From: Spirosoma oryzicola
Lineage (GTDB): Bacteria; Bacteroidota; Bacteroidia; Cytophagales; Spirosomataceae
Length of the DNA: 64,000 nucleotides
Direction: 5' to 3'
Assembly: GCF_021233055.1 (NCBI RefSeq)
Contig: NZ_CP089538.1
Coordinates: 4,542,501 to 4,606,500 of the forward strand
The position numbers were made by a program, and so were the translations under genes. Below are positions 1 through 8,812 of this stretch, piece after piece; the stretch's first letter is position 1; every line of letters begins with the position of its first letter. Below the pieces are notes generated by a model. The model was not told the DNA's origin and made no database searches. It saw only the letters and a program-made list of their open reading frames with translations.

Positions 1-485
1 GGTTGCAATTCGGTCAGGGGTCCGACTGGGAAGGCTCGTATCCACTCATCCGCTTTGGCATTTACCTGCAAGACCACGATAAATACAGCGGAGGCATTCG
101 ATTTAAGGCGGGTAGCCACCAGGCCGCCGATGGAGCCGATGTGTTTGCCGACACCCGCGCGGGAGACATCGTTGTCTGGAACATGCGAACGCTGCACAGC
201 GGCAATGCCCGACGCATGAAGTTGTTCAATAACGTAGCTTTGCACGTCGGCCTGGAGAATCGGCTACCCGACTTCTTGTTTCGCGAACAACAGGGAGAGC
301 GTGTATCACTTTTTTTCAGCTACGGCCTGAAAGGAAAACACCTCGATCATTACCTGCAACAGCATATACTCAAGCGGGCTGATATCCAGGAAAACGTTCG
401 TCTTTCCGACTATTCACCCGAAGTGCTGGCGAAAGCCCAACAGAATAACGTTGACGTGCTGGATGTGAAAAAACTATTGAAATAA
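1..485 (+). CDS. Phytanoyl-CoA dioxygenase-like protein, C-terminal part
   Basis: The gene runs in from the left edge; only the last 160 codons are present and the true start is outside the window. The fragment looks like the distal half of the double-stranded beta-helix of the PhyH family, non-haem Fe(II)/2-oxoglutarate oxygenases. Visible pieces are a glycine-rich strand (SGGIRFKAGSHQ, about residues 29-40) and the segment GDIVVWNMRTLHSGNARR, whose His would be the distal iron ligand and whose Arg would bind 2-oxoglutarate. The proximal HxD motif is not in the window. The substrate cannot be inferred. It ends with TAA and is followed by a 469-bp gap. Confidence 0.7.
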   Translation, partial: LQFGQGSDWEGSYPLIRFGIYLQDHDKYSGGIRFKAGSHQAADGADVFADTRAGDIVVWNMRTLHSGNARRMKLFNNVALHVGLENRLPDFLFREQQGERVSLFFSYGLKGKHLDHYLQQHILKRADIQENVRLSDYSPEVLAKAQQNNVDVLDVKKLLK

Positions 486-739
486 GTCAATACTGGCTCA
501 ACGCAAGCGTTATAAACCTAGTCTAAACGATACAGCGCAGACAAGTTGCGTTTATAGCTTGGCGGACGGCGGGCGTAATACCGCTTTTTGCTTATAATTT
601 TCAACGTTAAGTAATTTTTAAGCTATAATTAACGTTTATTATAAAATTACTCACCAATTTTGTGAGGTGAATTAGTTATCGCATTCAGCAGCAAGCTGTT
701 TTGCAAACTACAAAGACATTGCTTTTTTAGCATAAAGAT

Positions 740-852
740 CCTTTACAAAGGGAAGGTTGAACATCAAGATTTGATGACCGCTCGGTCGTCAATCTTGAAA
801 TGGTGTGGATAGAAGCGGAAAGCCGCCCCGAAGTTTCGGAGCGGCTTTTTTG
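740..852 (+). ncRNA. Candidate small structured RNA or leader ending in a terminator
   Basis: CAAGATTTGATGACC (765-779) pairs with GGTCGTCAATCTTG (784-797), one mismatch or bulge aside, giving a stable stem with a 4-nt loop. It is followed by a strong intrinsic terminator. A hairpin plus terminator with no reading frame in front is what a free-standing small RNA or an attenuated leader would look like. The 5' end is a guess: no clean TAnnTTTG box was found upstream. The sequence was not recognised as 6S RNA, tmRNA, RNase P or a known riboswitch. Confidence 0.35.
820..852 (+). terminator. Intrinsic terminator upstream of the cupin gene
   Basis: AAGCCGCCCCGAA (820-832) pairs with TTCGGAGCGGCTT (835-847) with a single C/A mismatch, followed by a T run to 851. 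This is a textbook plus-strand intrinsic terminator. It lies about 100 bp before the cupin start and 335 bp after the dioxygenase gene, so it ends a transcript initiated inside this gap or a long 3' UTR. Confidence 0.8.
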
Positions 853-954
853 TTTTTAATCGAATAGAAAAAAAACCTCGTTAACTTGCTGAATAATTCT
901 ATTTTGAGAGTAAATTGTACAGTTTAACCTTTCCTTGAGGAGCTATTTGTTACA

Positions 955-1299
955 ATGACAGAAATACCCTTAGCGACCCGTTTTGTGGACGATCAGACTG
1001 TTTCCTGGGAGTCTGTGGCAGAAGGCGTCAAGCGTAAAATTATGACCTACGATGCCAACCTGATGATGGTCAAGGTTGCGTTCGAGACCGGCGGCATCGG
1101 TACTCCCCATCAGCATCGGCATACGCAGATGAGTTACGTTGAACGTGGTGCTTTTGCCATCACTATCGGCGAAGAAACCAAAACCCTTCGTACCGGCGAT
1201 GTTTACTACATTCCACCCGATATCCGGCACGGAGCCGTTTGTTTAGAGGCTGGTGTACTGATCGACGTCTTCACGCCCATGCGTGAGGATTTTGTGTAA
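955..1299 (+). CDS. Small cupin-domain protein
   Basis: A 114-aa single-domain cupin. The first cupin motif is PHQHRHTQ with His52, His54, His56 and Gln58, followed by Glu63. The second motif is GDVYYIPPDIRHG with His92. These are the usual metal ligands of a beta-barrel cupin of the HxHxHxQ type. There is no signal peptide, so it should be cytoplasmic. Proteins like this can be isomerases, dioxygenases or ligand-binding regulators; the sequence does not decide. The ATG at 955 has a GAGGA stretch about 17 bases upstream, rather far for a Shine-Dalgarno site. The gene looks monocistronic: a terminator lies upstream and the next gene starts 70 bp on. Confidence 0.85.
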   Translation: MTEIPLATRFVDDQTVSWESVAEGVKRKIMTYDANLMMVKVAFETGGIGTPHQHRHTQMSYVERGAFAITIGEETKTLRTGDVYYIPPDIRHGAVCLEAGVLIDVFTPMREDFV

Positions 1300-1369
1300 T
1301 CCATGACCTTCTATCGCGAATACCCAATCCTGTTTTTTAACTAGTATTACTCATTTTTCATCGTTAATC

Positions 1370-3250
1370 ATGCAACGCCCTTTTTGTTGTTTGCTTTTGT
1401 GCTTACTGCTTTACGCTGGTAGCACATGGGCACAGAATCCTGAATTACCTTACACTACGATTAACCTTCAGAACCTAAACGATTTTAAGCCGACCGGCAG
1501 TAACTGGAAACTGGTTGGCGACGTTTTTTACGACCTCAACAAGATCGGGGGCGGCAACACAAAATCAGGTAGCGGTATTCTCGTCAATGATTTTTCGGGC
1601 AAGAGTAAAGAGCATTTAGCCACCAAAATGGAACATGGCGACCTGGAGCTGGAGCTGGATTTCATGATGGATAAAGGCGCTAGATCGGGCATTTTCTTGC
1701 AAGGCCGTTACGAGATACAGTTATTCGACAGCTGGGGCGTAAAAGATCCTAAATCGACGGACTGCGGTGCGATTGCCCAACGGTGGGACGAAAACCGTCC
1801 GGAAGGTCGGAAAGGATACGAGGGACACCCACCCGCTCAGAACGTAAGCAAAGCACCAGGTCTATGGCAGCATTACGCCATTATATTCCGGGCTCCCCGA
1901 TTTAACGAAAAAGGCGAAAAAGTTGCCAATGCCCGCTTTATCAAAGTAGTTCAGAACGGCGTTACCATCCATGAGAATGTCGAGGTAACCGGTCCAACGC
2001 AGGGGGCTCCTTTACAGGACGAAAAGCCGACTGGCCCTCTGATGATCGAGGGAGATCGCGGCCCCGTTGCCCTTCGCAACATCAATTACAAGTCATACGG
2101 TATTGAGCCGGTTACGCTGACCAAGCTGCGGTTGAGCGCCTACGATGGTAAATTCAAATCCGTTGATGAGCTGAAAGCGCTTACCCCGAAGCGGGAAATG
2201 GACATCGATGTCCTGGCGCATCAGGCTCCCGGTAGCCGCGATAATTTTGCGGGTAAGATAACCGGCACGATTCATATTCCCCGTTCGGGCGAATACCTGT
2301 TCAACCTGAATCTGCGCTGGATACCCGCCGAAGTTAACCCAAAGGTTCGTAACGGGGCCGGTGAGTTGAAAATTGCGGGTAAAAAGATTTTCGGTATCGA
2401 CACCGAAGACGGTGGTAAAGCATCGACAAAAGTCAATCTGGAAGCTGGCGATTACCCGATTGAACTGTCGTATTACAAAAATTTTGGCCTCTGGTACGCC
2501 CGTAGCAACGACATTCTCCTCGCCGTAGAGGGGCCTGGCGTTCAGTATACAACCCTGAACCAAATTATTCGTGTCGAAGATCCGGTTAGCGAGATTTCGG
2601 TGTTGGCGAAAAGCGACCCTGTTATGCAACGGGGTTTCGTGAATCACCACGGCAAAAAACACACGCATACAATCTCGGTTGGTGAGCCGGGCTACGCGAA
2701 CTACAGCGTTGACCTTCAGAAAGGTGAATTTCTGCAAATCTGGCGGGGTGACTTTCTGGAAACAACACCCATGTGGCACGGTCGGGGCGAAACGCAGCTA
2801 TCGGTTCCGATGGGTAGCGTGATTGAACTGTCGGGAAAACCGTCGCTTGCCTTTTTATCGGATAAAAATACGGTCTGGCCTGATTCCAACGCCACCTATA
2901 ACAACTTAGGCTACGATGTCGATCAGGCAGGTCGTCCTATTTTCAAGTATACGCTAGGTACCGCAAACGTGCGCGAGTCGTTGGCTGCTACCGACGAAGG
3001 CCGGAAGTTATCCCACACGTTTACAGTGACGCCCGCAACGGAAGGAATCTGGTGCCGCGTTGCCGAAGGCAGTGACATTGTCCAGCTCGGTAATGGCCTC
3101 TACGCAATCAACGACAAACAATATTTTATAGAGCTACCGGGCAAAGAGAAACCCGTTATTCGTACGACCTCAACAAACACGAAAGAGCTGTTACTACCAA
3201 TCGGTGCGAAGAATAACGCAGGAACTGTTACGTACTCAATCATCTGGTAA
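1370..3250 (+). CDS. Exported DUF1080 protein with PA14-like middle domain
   Basis: A 626-aa secreted protein. Residues 1-21 are a signal peptide ending GSTWA. About residues 25-240 match the 3-keto-disaccharide hydrolase/DUF1080 concanavalin-like fold (strings such as SGIFLQGRYEIQLFDSWG and NGVTIHENVEVTG). About 260-400 resembles a PA14-type carbohydrate-binding beta-barrel (SGEYLFNLNLRW, AGDYPIELSYYKN). The C-terminal third is beta-rich and unassigned. DUF1080 members act on sugars or 3-keto-glycosides, so a role in glycan binding or cleavage in the periplasm or outside is likely, but unproven. The next gene starts 22 bp after the stop, suggesting co-transcription with the propeller-cupredoxin protein. 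Confidence 0.8.
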   Translation: MQRPFCCLLLCLLLYAGSTWAQNPELPYTTINLQNLNDFKPTGSNWKLVGDVFYDLNKIGGGNTKSGSGILVNDFSGKSKEHLATKMEHGDLELELDFMMDKGARSGIFLQGRYEIQLFDSWGVKDPKSTDCGAIAQRWDENRPEGRKGYEGHPPAQNVSKAPGLWQHYAIIFRAPRFNEKGEKVANARFIKVVQNGVTIHENVEVTGPTQGAPLQDEKPTGPLMIEGDRGPVALRNINYKSYGIEPVTLTKLRLSAYDGKFKSVDELKALTPKREMDIDVLAHQAPGSRDNFAGKITGTIHIPRSGEYLFNLNLRWIPAEVNPKVRNGAGELKIAGKKIFGIDTEDGGKASTKVNLEAGDYPIELSYYKNFGLWYARSNDILLAVEGPGVQYTTLNQIIRVEDPVSEISVLAKSDPVMQRGFVNHHGKKHTHTISVGEPGYANYSVDLQKGEFLQIWRGDFLETTPMWHGRGETQLSVPMGSVIELSGKPSLAFLSDKNTVWPDSNATYNNLGYDVDQAGRPIFKYTLGTANVRESLAATDEGRKLSHTFTVTPATEGIWCRVAEGSDIVQLGNGLYAINDKQYFIELPGKEKPVIRTTSTNTKELLLPIGAKNNAGTVTYSIIW

Positions 3251-3272
3251 GGCTCTATTTTTCAATAGCATC

Positions 3273-5438
3273 ATGAAATCGTATTCTCATACTATAAATC
3301 AACTGGCGCTGAAGGCGTTGCTCACGTCGAGCCTTGCCGTTCTAACGCCTTTCATCACGTCAGCGCAGATCCAGTCCAAAACGGGTCTACCCGTTAGTTC
3401 CAGCAGTAAGCAACCCGCCCCGGCTCCCAAAGGACTGGCCAAAATAGAAGCTGATCCGGAAAAGGAAGATGATTTTTACAAGCTCATTTCGCTGCCCGTT
3501 CCCGAGGATATCATTCTGGAAGTAGGTGGTATGGCTACGCTGCCCGACGGCGGTCTGGCGGTTTGTACCCGCCGGGGTGAAGTCTGGATCGTTTCAAATC
3601 CATCGATAAGCGGCACCGAACGCCCTACCTACAAACGGTTTGCATCGGGTCTGCACGAGCCACTGGGACTCGCTTACAAAGACGGTGACATTTACGTAAC
3701 CCAACGCAGTGAAATAACGCGTCTGCACGATGCCGATGGCGATGGTCGGGCCGATTCGTACGACAAGATTTACTCCTGGCCGTTATCGGGTAATTACCAC
3801 GAGTATTCATACGGACCAACGTTTCTGCCTAACGGCAACATGCTCGTGACGCTAAACGTGGGCTGGAGCAACAGCCTGGGGCATGGCGTTAGTCTGGTCC
3901 CCTGGCGCGGCTGGACCCTGGAACTTACGCCCGACGGTAAGATGACGCCCTTTGCCGCTGGTATGCGTTCTCCGGCTGGTTACGGCATGAACGCAGCGGG
4001 TGATTATTTCTACACCGAAAACCAGGGCGACTGGGTTGGTTCGGGCCGTATTTCGCAAGTTGAGAAAGGTGATTTCCTGGGTAATGCCGAAAGCCTTCGC
4101 TGGACCGACCTACCGGGCTCTCCCCTGAAACTAAAACCCGACGAAGTACCCAATACGGGCGAACCGCTGTACGACGTAGCGAAACGGGTCCCCGCCTTGA
4201 AAGCACCGGCGGTTTGGTTACCACACGGTATTTTAGGCATATCAACATCGGGCTTACTAACCGACAACACGAAAGGAAAATTCGGGCCGTTTGAAAACCA
4301 GATGTTTATCGGCGATCAGGGCCAAAGTATTTTATCCCGCGTTGATCTTGAAAAGGTGAAAGGCAAATACCAGGGTGTAGTGTTTCCGTTCCGCGAAGGC
4401 TTTTCCTCCGGCGTTCTTCGGCTGGTGTGGGGCCACGATGCGTCCATGTTCGTAGGGATGACCAGCCGGGGTTGGTCATCAACGGGGAAAGAGCTGTTTA
4501 GTTTGCAGCGCGTCGTCTGGACGGGTAAGACTCCGTTTGAGATGAAAACGATTCACGCGATGCCCGACGGTTTCGAGATCGAGTTCACAGCTCCGGTCGA
4601 TCAGGAACTAGCCGCCGATCCCGAGTCTTACAAGGTTACGGGCTTCAATTACAAGTATCACGCGACTTACGGTAGTCCGGTTATCAACCGGGCGGGTTGC
4701 CCAATTCGAGGCATCGTTGTCTCGAAAGACGGTATGAAAGCGCGGTTGGTTGTTGACAGCCTGCGGTTGGGTTACATTCACGAAATCACGACGAACGGTG
4801 TGCGGTCAGAAAACGGTCGGGCGTTATTGCACAATGTCGGCTATTACACGCTAAATAATCTGCCTGACGGTGAAAAGCTAACGATTACGGCGGCTCCCAA
4901 ACACAATCATGCGGACATGGCGATGGCATCTACAGCAGCGACTCCGCCAGTCAACAGCAAGTCAGCAGCAGGTAAAGCAAAGGCTACGGCGAAACCCGCT
5001 GCAACAAAACCAGCCGCCAGTGCCGTTGCTAAACGAGTAACTGAAATGCCTGCTTCGTGGAGTGAACCGGATTATACAATTACGATGGGAACCAAACCCG
5101 GACTCAAATTCGCACCGGAGCAGTTCCAGGTAAAAGCGGGCAGTAAGGTTCGAGTTGTCTTCAACAACGAAGATGACATGCTTCACAATTTTGTGGTTGT
5201 GATGCCGGGCACCGCCGTTCAGGTTGGCGAGTTGGCGATGAAACTGGGCCTGGAAGGGCAGGAACGTAATTACATTCCGCAGACGGACAAGGTATTACAC
5301 CACACTAATCTGCTACAGCCGAACACCAACGAGACGATCTATTTTACGGCTCCTGAAAAACCGGGCGATTATACGTACGAATGTTCGGTCCCGGGTCACT
5401 TCTACGTCATGCAAGGCACAATGAAAGTCGTAAAATAA
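3273..5438 (+). CDS. PQQ-dehydrogenase-like beta-propeller fused to azurin/plastocyanin domain
   Basis: A 721-aa exported protein; ATG 3273 places a signal peptide (ending FITSAQ) at the N-terminus, whereas an upstream in-frame start would bury it. Residues about 55-470 resemble the six-bladed propeller of soluble glucose/sorbosone dehydrogenases, including a Ca-binding-like DADGDGRAD. An Ala/Lys/Pro-rich linker (about 550-590) leads to a cupredoxin domain with a full type-1 copper set: His in MLHNF, Cys and His in YECSVPGH, Met in YVMQGTM. The likely role is oxidation of a sugar or alcohol, with electrons passed to its own blue-copper centre and then to the respiratory chain. Neither the cofactor nor the substrate can be seen directly. 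Confidence 0.8.
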   Translation: MKSYSHTINQLALKALLTSSLAVLTPFITSAQIQSKTGLPVSSSSKQPAPAPKGLAKIEADPEKEDDFYKLISLPVPEDIILEVGGMATLPDGGLAVCTRRGEVWIVSNPSISGTERPTYKRFASGLHEPLGLAYKDGDIYVTQRSEITRLHDADGDGRADSYDKIYSWPLSGNYHEYSYGPTFLPNGNMLVTLNVGWSNSLGHGVSLVPWRGWTLELTPDGKMTPFAAGMRSPAGYGMNAAGDYFYTENQGDWVGSGRISQVEKGDFLGNAESLRWTDLPGSPLKLKPDEVPNTGEPLYDVAKRVPALKAPAVWLPHGILGISTSGLLTDNTKGKFGPFENQMFIGDQGQSILSRVDLEKVKGKYQGVVFPFREGFSSGVLRLVWGHDASMFVGMTSRGWSSTGKELFSLQRVVWTGKTPFEMKTIHAMPDGFEIEFTAPVDQELAADPESYKVTGFNYKYHATYGSPVINRAGCPIRGIVVSKDGMKARLVVDSLRLGYIHEITTNGVRSENGRALLHNVGYYTLNNLPDGEKLTITAAPKHNHADMAMASTAATPPVNSKSAAGKAKATAKPAATKPAASAVAKRVTEMPASWSEPDYTITMGTKPGLKFAPEQFQVKAGSKVRVVFNNEDDMLHNFVVVMPGTAVQVGELAMKLGLEGQERNYIPQTDKVLHHTNLLQPNTNETIYFTAPEKPGDYTYECSVPGHFYVMQGTMKVVK

Positions 5439-5483
5439 ACTTTCTGCTAATTATTACCTGTAAGTTAGTACCTTGATCTGTCT

Positions 5484-5513
5484 AGTGCCACGCCCATTTT
5501 TGTGCGTGGCACT
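5484..5513. repeat. Perfect 10-bp hairpin between propeller and GH9 genes
   Basis: AGTGCCACGC (5484-5493) and GCGTGGCACT (5504-5513) are exact reverse complements around a 10-nt T-rich loop. No U tract follows, so it is not a canonical intrinsic terminator. It may stop or protect transcripts between the two genes. Confidence 0.6.
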
Positions 5514-5546
5514 GCTGTTAACGCCAATACCAAACTTGAATTCGTT

Positions 5547-7334
5547 ATGAATAAACGTTTAAAACCTGCGGTCCTTTGCTTCCTCGCACTAAACCTGTTG
5601 GGCCTATCGGCCCAAAGTCAGTCCTTATCCGAATCGATTCGGCTTAATCAAATCGGGTATTACCCGAACGCAGCAAAAATCGCGGTTGTCGTTGGTGAAG
5701 CACAAGGGTCTTTTCAGGTAGCTACGCCTGATTTGAAAAAGACCTTGTTTACAGGTACATTGGGCGAACCACGTAAGAATGTCATTTCGGGTAAAACAAC
5801 CCGGACGGCCAATTTCTCGTCATTCACGAAGGCCGGAACGTACGTACTTGTTATTCCGGGAACCGGCCACTCCTACCCGTTTGAGATTCGGACTGATGTA
5901 CATAAGCCTGTCGCCACTGGCGCTCTGAAAGGGTTTTACTACCAACGCGTCTCAACCGACCTACCCGCCAAATTTGCCGGCAAATGGGCACGCCCCGCCG
6001 GACATCCCGACACACGTGTACTGATTCATCCATCAGCGGCATCGGCAGACCGTCCAGCGGGCGCCGTGATTTCGTCGCCCAGAGGATGGTACGATGCCGG
6101 AGATTACAACAAATACATCGTCAATTCGGGTATAACGATGGGTACGCTCCTATCGCTTTACGAAGATTTTCCGGCCTATACAAAGTCGTTGAATACCAAC
6201 ATTCCAGAGAGCACCAACAAAATTCCTGACCTGCTCGACGAAGCGCTCTGGAACCTACGCTGGATGCTTACCATGCAGGACCCCGCCGACGGTGGTGTTT
6301 ACCACAAGCTGACCAATCCTAGCTTCGACGGAATGGTTATGCCTGACAAAGCGGTTAAAGACCGGTATGTCGTTCAGAAAAGCATTACGGCGGCTCTGGA
6401 CTTTGCGGCAGTGATGGCGCAGGCCGGACGTGTGTACAAAGCTTACAATCGTGAGCTACCTGGCCTGGCCGATTCCTGTGTAACCGCAGCGAAAAAAGCC
6501 TGGACTTGGGCTAAAGCAAATCCGAATGCGGTTTACAAGCAATCGGAGATGAATACTAAGTTTGACCCCGACGTTGTAACGGGTTCCTACGAAGATCATT
6601 TTTCCAGCGATGAGTGGATTTGGGCAGCTGCTGAGCTTTACGTTACCACGAAAGACGACTCTTACTACAAAGCGGTAAATCTGTTCCCTGATGCCAAAAC
6701 CCCGCTGCCGTCCTGGCCACAGGTGCGTACGCTGGCTTATTACACACTAGCCCGTTTTGGAAATGAATTGACCGATGCAGGCAAACAAGCGTTGCCAGTT
6801 GTAAAACAGCACCTGACAACGTTTGCAGATTCGTTGATCCTGGACGCGGATAAACAAGCGTTTCAGACCGTAATGGGAAAATCGGCGAAGGACTTTATCT
6901 GGGGGAGCAGTGCCGAAGCGGCCAACCAGGGTATTGCCCTCCTACAAGCGTACCGGTTCACAGATTCGCCAAAGCGAAACCAATACTTGCGATATGCGCT
7001 GAGCAATCTGGATTATTTGTTAGGTCGCAACGCGGTTGGTTATTCGTTCGTGACCGGCTTCGGCGATAAGACACCAATGCATCCTCACCACCGTCCGTCC
7101 GTCGCTGATGGCATCGATGAACCCGTTCCTGGGCTTTTGTCGGGCGGTACGAATGCGAATGCGGCCCGGCAGGATAAATGCGCCGGATATACGTCAACAG
7201 TGGCCGATGAAGTGTTTATTGACGCTGACTGTTCATACGCATCCAACGAAATTGCAATTAACTGGAACGCGCCATTGGTATATCTGGCAACTGCACTGGA
7301 AGCTTTACAGAAAGAGCAGAAGACGAACGACTAG
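5547..7334 (+). CDS. Glycoside hydrolase family 9 endoglucanase
   Basis: A 595-aa exported enzyme. ATG 5547 is preferred over an upstream in-frame start because it gives a clean signal peptide (ending about LSAQSQ). Residues about 28-115 form the Ig-like CelD N-terminal domain (IRLNQIGYYPNAAKIAVVV). The (alpha/alpha)6 barrel follows. Catalytic features visible are the Asp pair in GWYDAGDYNKY, the GH9 signature with GFGDKTPMHPHHRPS, and the acid Glu in ASNEIAINWNAP. It should cleave beta-1,4-glucans (cellulose, mixed-linkage glucan or oligosaccharides) in the periplasm or outside. No carbohydrate-binding module or type IX sorting domain is apparent at the C-terminus. Confidence 0.92.
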   Translation: MNKRLKPAVLCFLALNLLGLSAQSQSLSESIRLNQIGYYPNAAKIAVVVGEAQGSFQVATPDLKKTLFTGTLGEPRKNVISGKTTRTANFSSFTKAGTYVLVIPGTGHSYPFEIRTDVHKPVATGALKGFYYQRVSTDLPAKFAGKWARPAGHPDTRVLIHPSAASADRPAGAVISSPRGWYDAGDYNKYIVNSGITMGTLLSLYEDFPAYTKSLNTNIPESTNKIPDLLDEALWNLRWMLTMQDPADGGVYHKLTNPSFDGMVMPDKAVKDRYVVQKSITAALDFAAVMAQAGRVYKAYNRELPGLADSCVTAAKKAWTWAKANPNAVYKQSEMNTKFDPDVVTGSYEDHFSSDEWIWAAAELYVTTKDDSYYKAVNLFPDAKTPLPSWPQVRTLAYYTLARFGNELTDAGKQALPVVKQHLTTFADSLILDADKQAFQTVMGKSAKDFIWGSSAEAANQGIALLQAYRFTDSPKRNQYLRYALSNLDYLLGRNAVGYSFVTGFGDKTPMHPHHRPSVADGIDEPVPGLLSGGTNANAARQDKCAGYTSTVADEVFIDADCSYASNEIAINWNAPLVYLATALEALQKEQKTND

Positions 7335-7355
7335 ATTCTAAAGCTAATCAAATTG

Positions 7356-7383
7356 TGCGGTCAGGTTTGAGAACCTGACCGCA
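7356..7383. repeat. TTTGAGAA-loop inverted repeat, copy 1
   Basis: TGCGGTCAGGTT (7356-7367), loop TGAG, AACCTGACCGCA (7372-7383): a perfect 12-bp stem. It sits between the convergent GH9 and cheB genes, where a bidirectional terminator would be expected, but no T run follows on either strand. The core GTCAGGTT/TGAG/AACCTGAC is identical to those near 50013 and 57591. Confidence 0.85.
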
Positions 7384-7418
7384 TAGAAACAACCCGACCG
7401 AACACAAGATCACTTGTT

Positions 7419-8009
7419 TTAAGCGGGTTTGTTCAACGAGTTCACCAAAGCAATCAACTCCGGAATATCCAGAATAGAATCGACAGGTGCATTGGCGATA
7501 GCCTGCTGAGGCATAAAGGGAGTCTGGGCGGTTTCGGGTTTTTGCACAACCGTTGTTCCACCCGCTTTCTTAACCGCTACCAACCCCTGCGTACCGTCCG
7601 CGTTAGCGCCTGACAACAAGATACCAACCAGTTCTGGCCCAAACACATCGGCAGCAGACTCAAACGTTACGTCAAGCGACGGACGGCTGTAATTCACTTT
7701 TTCGGAATCATCGAGCGAAAACGTCAAATCTGGCTCGATCAGGAGGTGATAGTCGGCGGGGGCAATGTAAATGGTTCCTGGACTTATTCCGTCCTTATCC
7801 TCAACTTCTTTCACTGGGATTTTTGTCCTGCTGGCCAACAAGCTTTCCAGCGTCGAATCAACAGAATTCTTCCGGTGCAATACAATAATTACGGTAAATG
7901 AGAAGGAGGTCGATAAGGAAGGCAGCACTTTTAACAGTACATCGAGACCACCTGCCGAACCGCCTATTACGACAGCTTTGCAAGAAATAGTCAGCTTACT
8001 TTCCGCCAT
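7419..8009 (-). CDS. CheB-type protein-glutamate methylesterase, catalytic domain only
   Basis: A 196-aa CheB effector domain without the N-terminal receiver found in classical CheB. The Ser-His-Asp triad is visible: Ser in GGSAGG near the N-terminus, His in IVLHRK, Asp in SGANADGTQG. It would hydrolyse glutamyl methyl esters. It overlaps the end of cheR by 19 bp and is the last gene of a five-gene minus-strand signalling operon that contains no methyl-accepting chemoreceptor. The target may therefore be a non-chemotactic sensor, plausibly one of the long coiled-coil kinases of the operon. That target is inference. Confidence 0.88.
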   Translation of the reverse strand: MAESKLTISCKAVVIGGSAGGLDVLLKVLPSLSTSFSFTVIIVLHRKNSVDSTLESLLASRTKIPVKEVEDKDGISPGTIYIAPADYHLLIEPDLTFSLDDSEKVNYSRPSLDVTFESAADVFGPELVGILLSGANADGTQGLVAVKKAGGTTVVQKPETAQTPFMPQQAIANAPVDSILDIPELIALVNSLNKPA

Positions 8010-8800
8010 ATTTTTTCCTTGTTCAATTGCGTAAACGTAGACTTCAGCGCCGAAAATTTCAAGGTCTCTTTTGATCCTAGAGCCAGATAACCAAGCTGCC
8101 CCAGGCTATCGTCGAACAAATTCAAAACACGGTCTTGCAAAGCCTTGTCAAAATAAATCAATACGTTCCGGCAAAGAATAAGATCAAACTCATTGAAAGA
8201 ACGATCTGACACTAAATTGTGAATGGAAAAAATCATTTTTTCGGCTAGCGACTCGTCAAATTTCACCTGACCGTACATAGCGGTATAGTAGGAAGAAAAA
8301 TCCTGCACACCTCCCGATTCAATGTAATTTTCCGAATACTGCTTCATCTGAGCCAGCGGAAAAATACCTTTTTTTGCTTTGTCGAGAGCAGCCGGATTCA
8401 GATCGGTAGCATACAGTAAAGATTTGTGAAGGAGTTTAGCCTCTTTCAGCAAAATAGCCAAAGAAAAAACTTCTTCGCCGGTTGCACATCCGGCATGCCA
8501 TACGCGAATAAAGGGTTTGGTGGCTAACGTCGGAATGACTTCGGTTCGCAGCACTTTGTAAAAAGAAGGATCACGAAACATCTCCGTGACTGTGACGGTA
8601 ATTTCCTCTACAAATCGTTTCAAATAATCCGCGTCTGTTCGGATTCGGTAACGGAACTCGGCGAAACTAGGAAATTTGTCCAGCATTAAAAGCCTGACAA
8701 TTCGCCGTTTTAAGGACGCTTTGGCGTAGTTGGTAAAGTCATATCCGTACAATTCATACAGATCATTTACTAATAAATCAATTTCAGACTCTTCAATCAT
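7991..8800 (-). CDS. CheR-type methyltransferase
   Basis: A 269-aa SAM-dependent protein-glutamate methyltransferase. The N-terminal all-alpha CheR domain (about 1-70) is followed by the Rossmann domain with WHAGCATGEEVFSLAI as the SAM-binding loop and DLILCRNVLIYF near the centre. ATG 8800 is chosen; an in-frame TTG four codons upstream is the alternative. It follows the receiver gene with a 12-bp gap and overlaps cheB, so it is part of the same transcript. There is no TPR extension. It probably methylates a partner in the same signalling set rather than a flagellar chemoreceptor. Confidence 0.9.
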   Translation of the reverse strand: MIEESEIDLLVNDLYELYGYDFTNYAKASLKRRIVRLLMLDKFPSFAEFRYRIRTDADYLKRFVEEITVTVTEMFRDPSFYKVLRTEVIPTLATKPFIRVWHAGCATGEEVFSLAILLKEAKLLHKSLLYATDLNPAALDKAKKGIFPLAQMKQYSENYIESGGVQDFSSYYTAMYGQVKFDESLAEKMIFSIHNLVSDRSFNEFDLILCRNVLIYFDKALQDRVLNLFDDSLGQLGYLALGSKETLKFSALKSTFTQLNKEKIWRKVS

Positions 8801-8812
8801 TGCGTAACTCAA

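Larger units (their letters stand above)
486..954. other. 469-bp intergenic region with structured RNA candidate
   Basis: There is no credible reading frame here. The first half (486-720) is AT-rich and without clear structure. The second half carries a 14-15-bp hairpin (765-797) followed 23 bases later by an intrinsic terminator (820-852), annotated separately. After the terminator about 100 bases remain before the cupin gene, enough for that gene's own promoter; TATTTTG at 900-906 is a near match to the Bacteroidota -7 box. Confidence 0.6.

Noticed and set aside
2093..2779. A 228-codon minus-strand frame inside the DUF1080 gene
   Set aside because: It is the antisense shadow of a secreted protein with clear signal peptide and domains.
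1370..7334. A polysaccharide-utilisation locus
   Set aside because: GH9 and DUF1080 genes are present but there is no SusC/SusD pair or hybrid regulator beside them.
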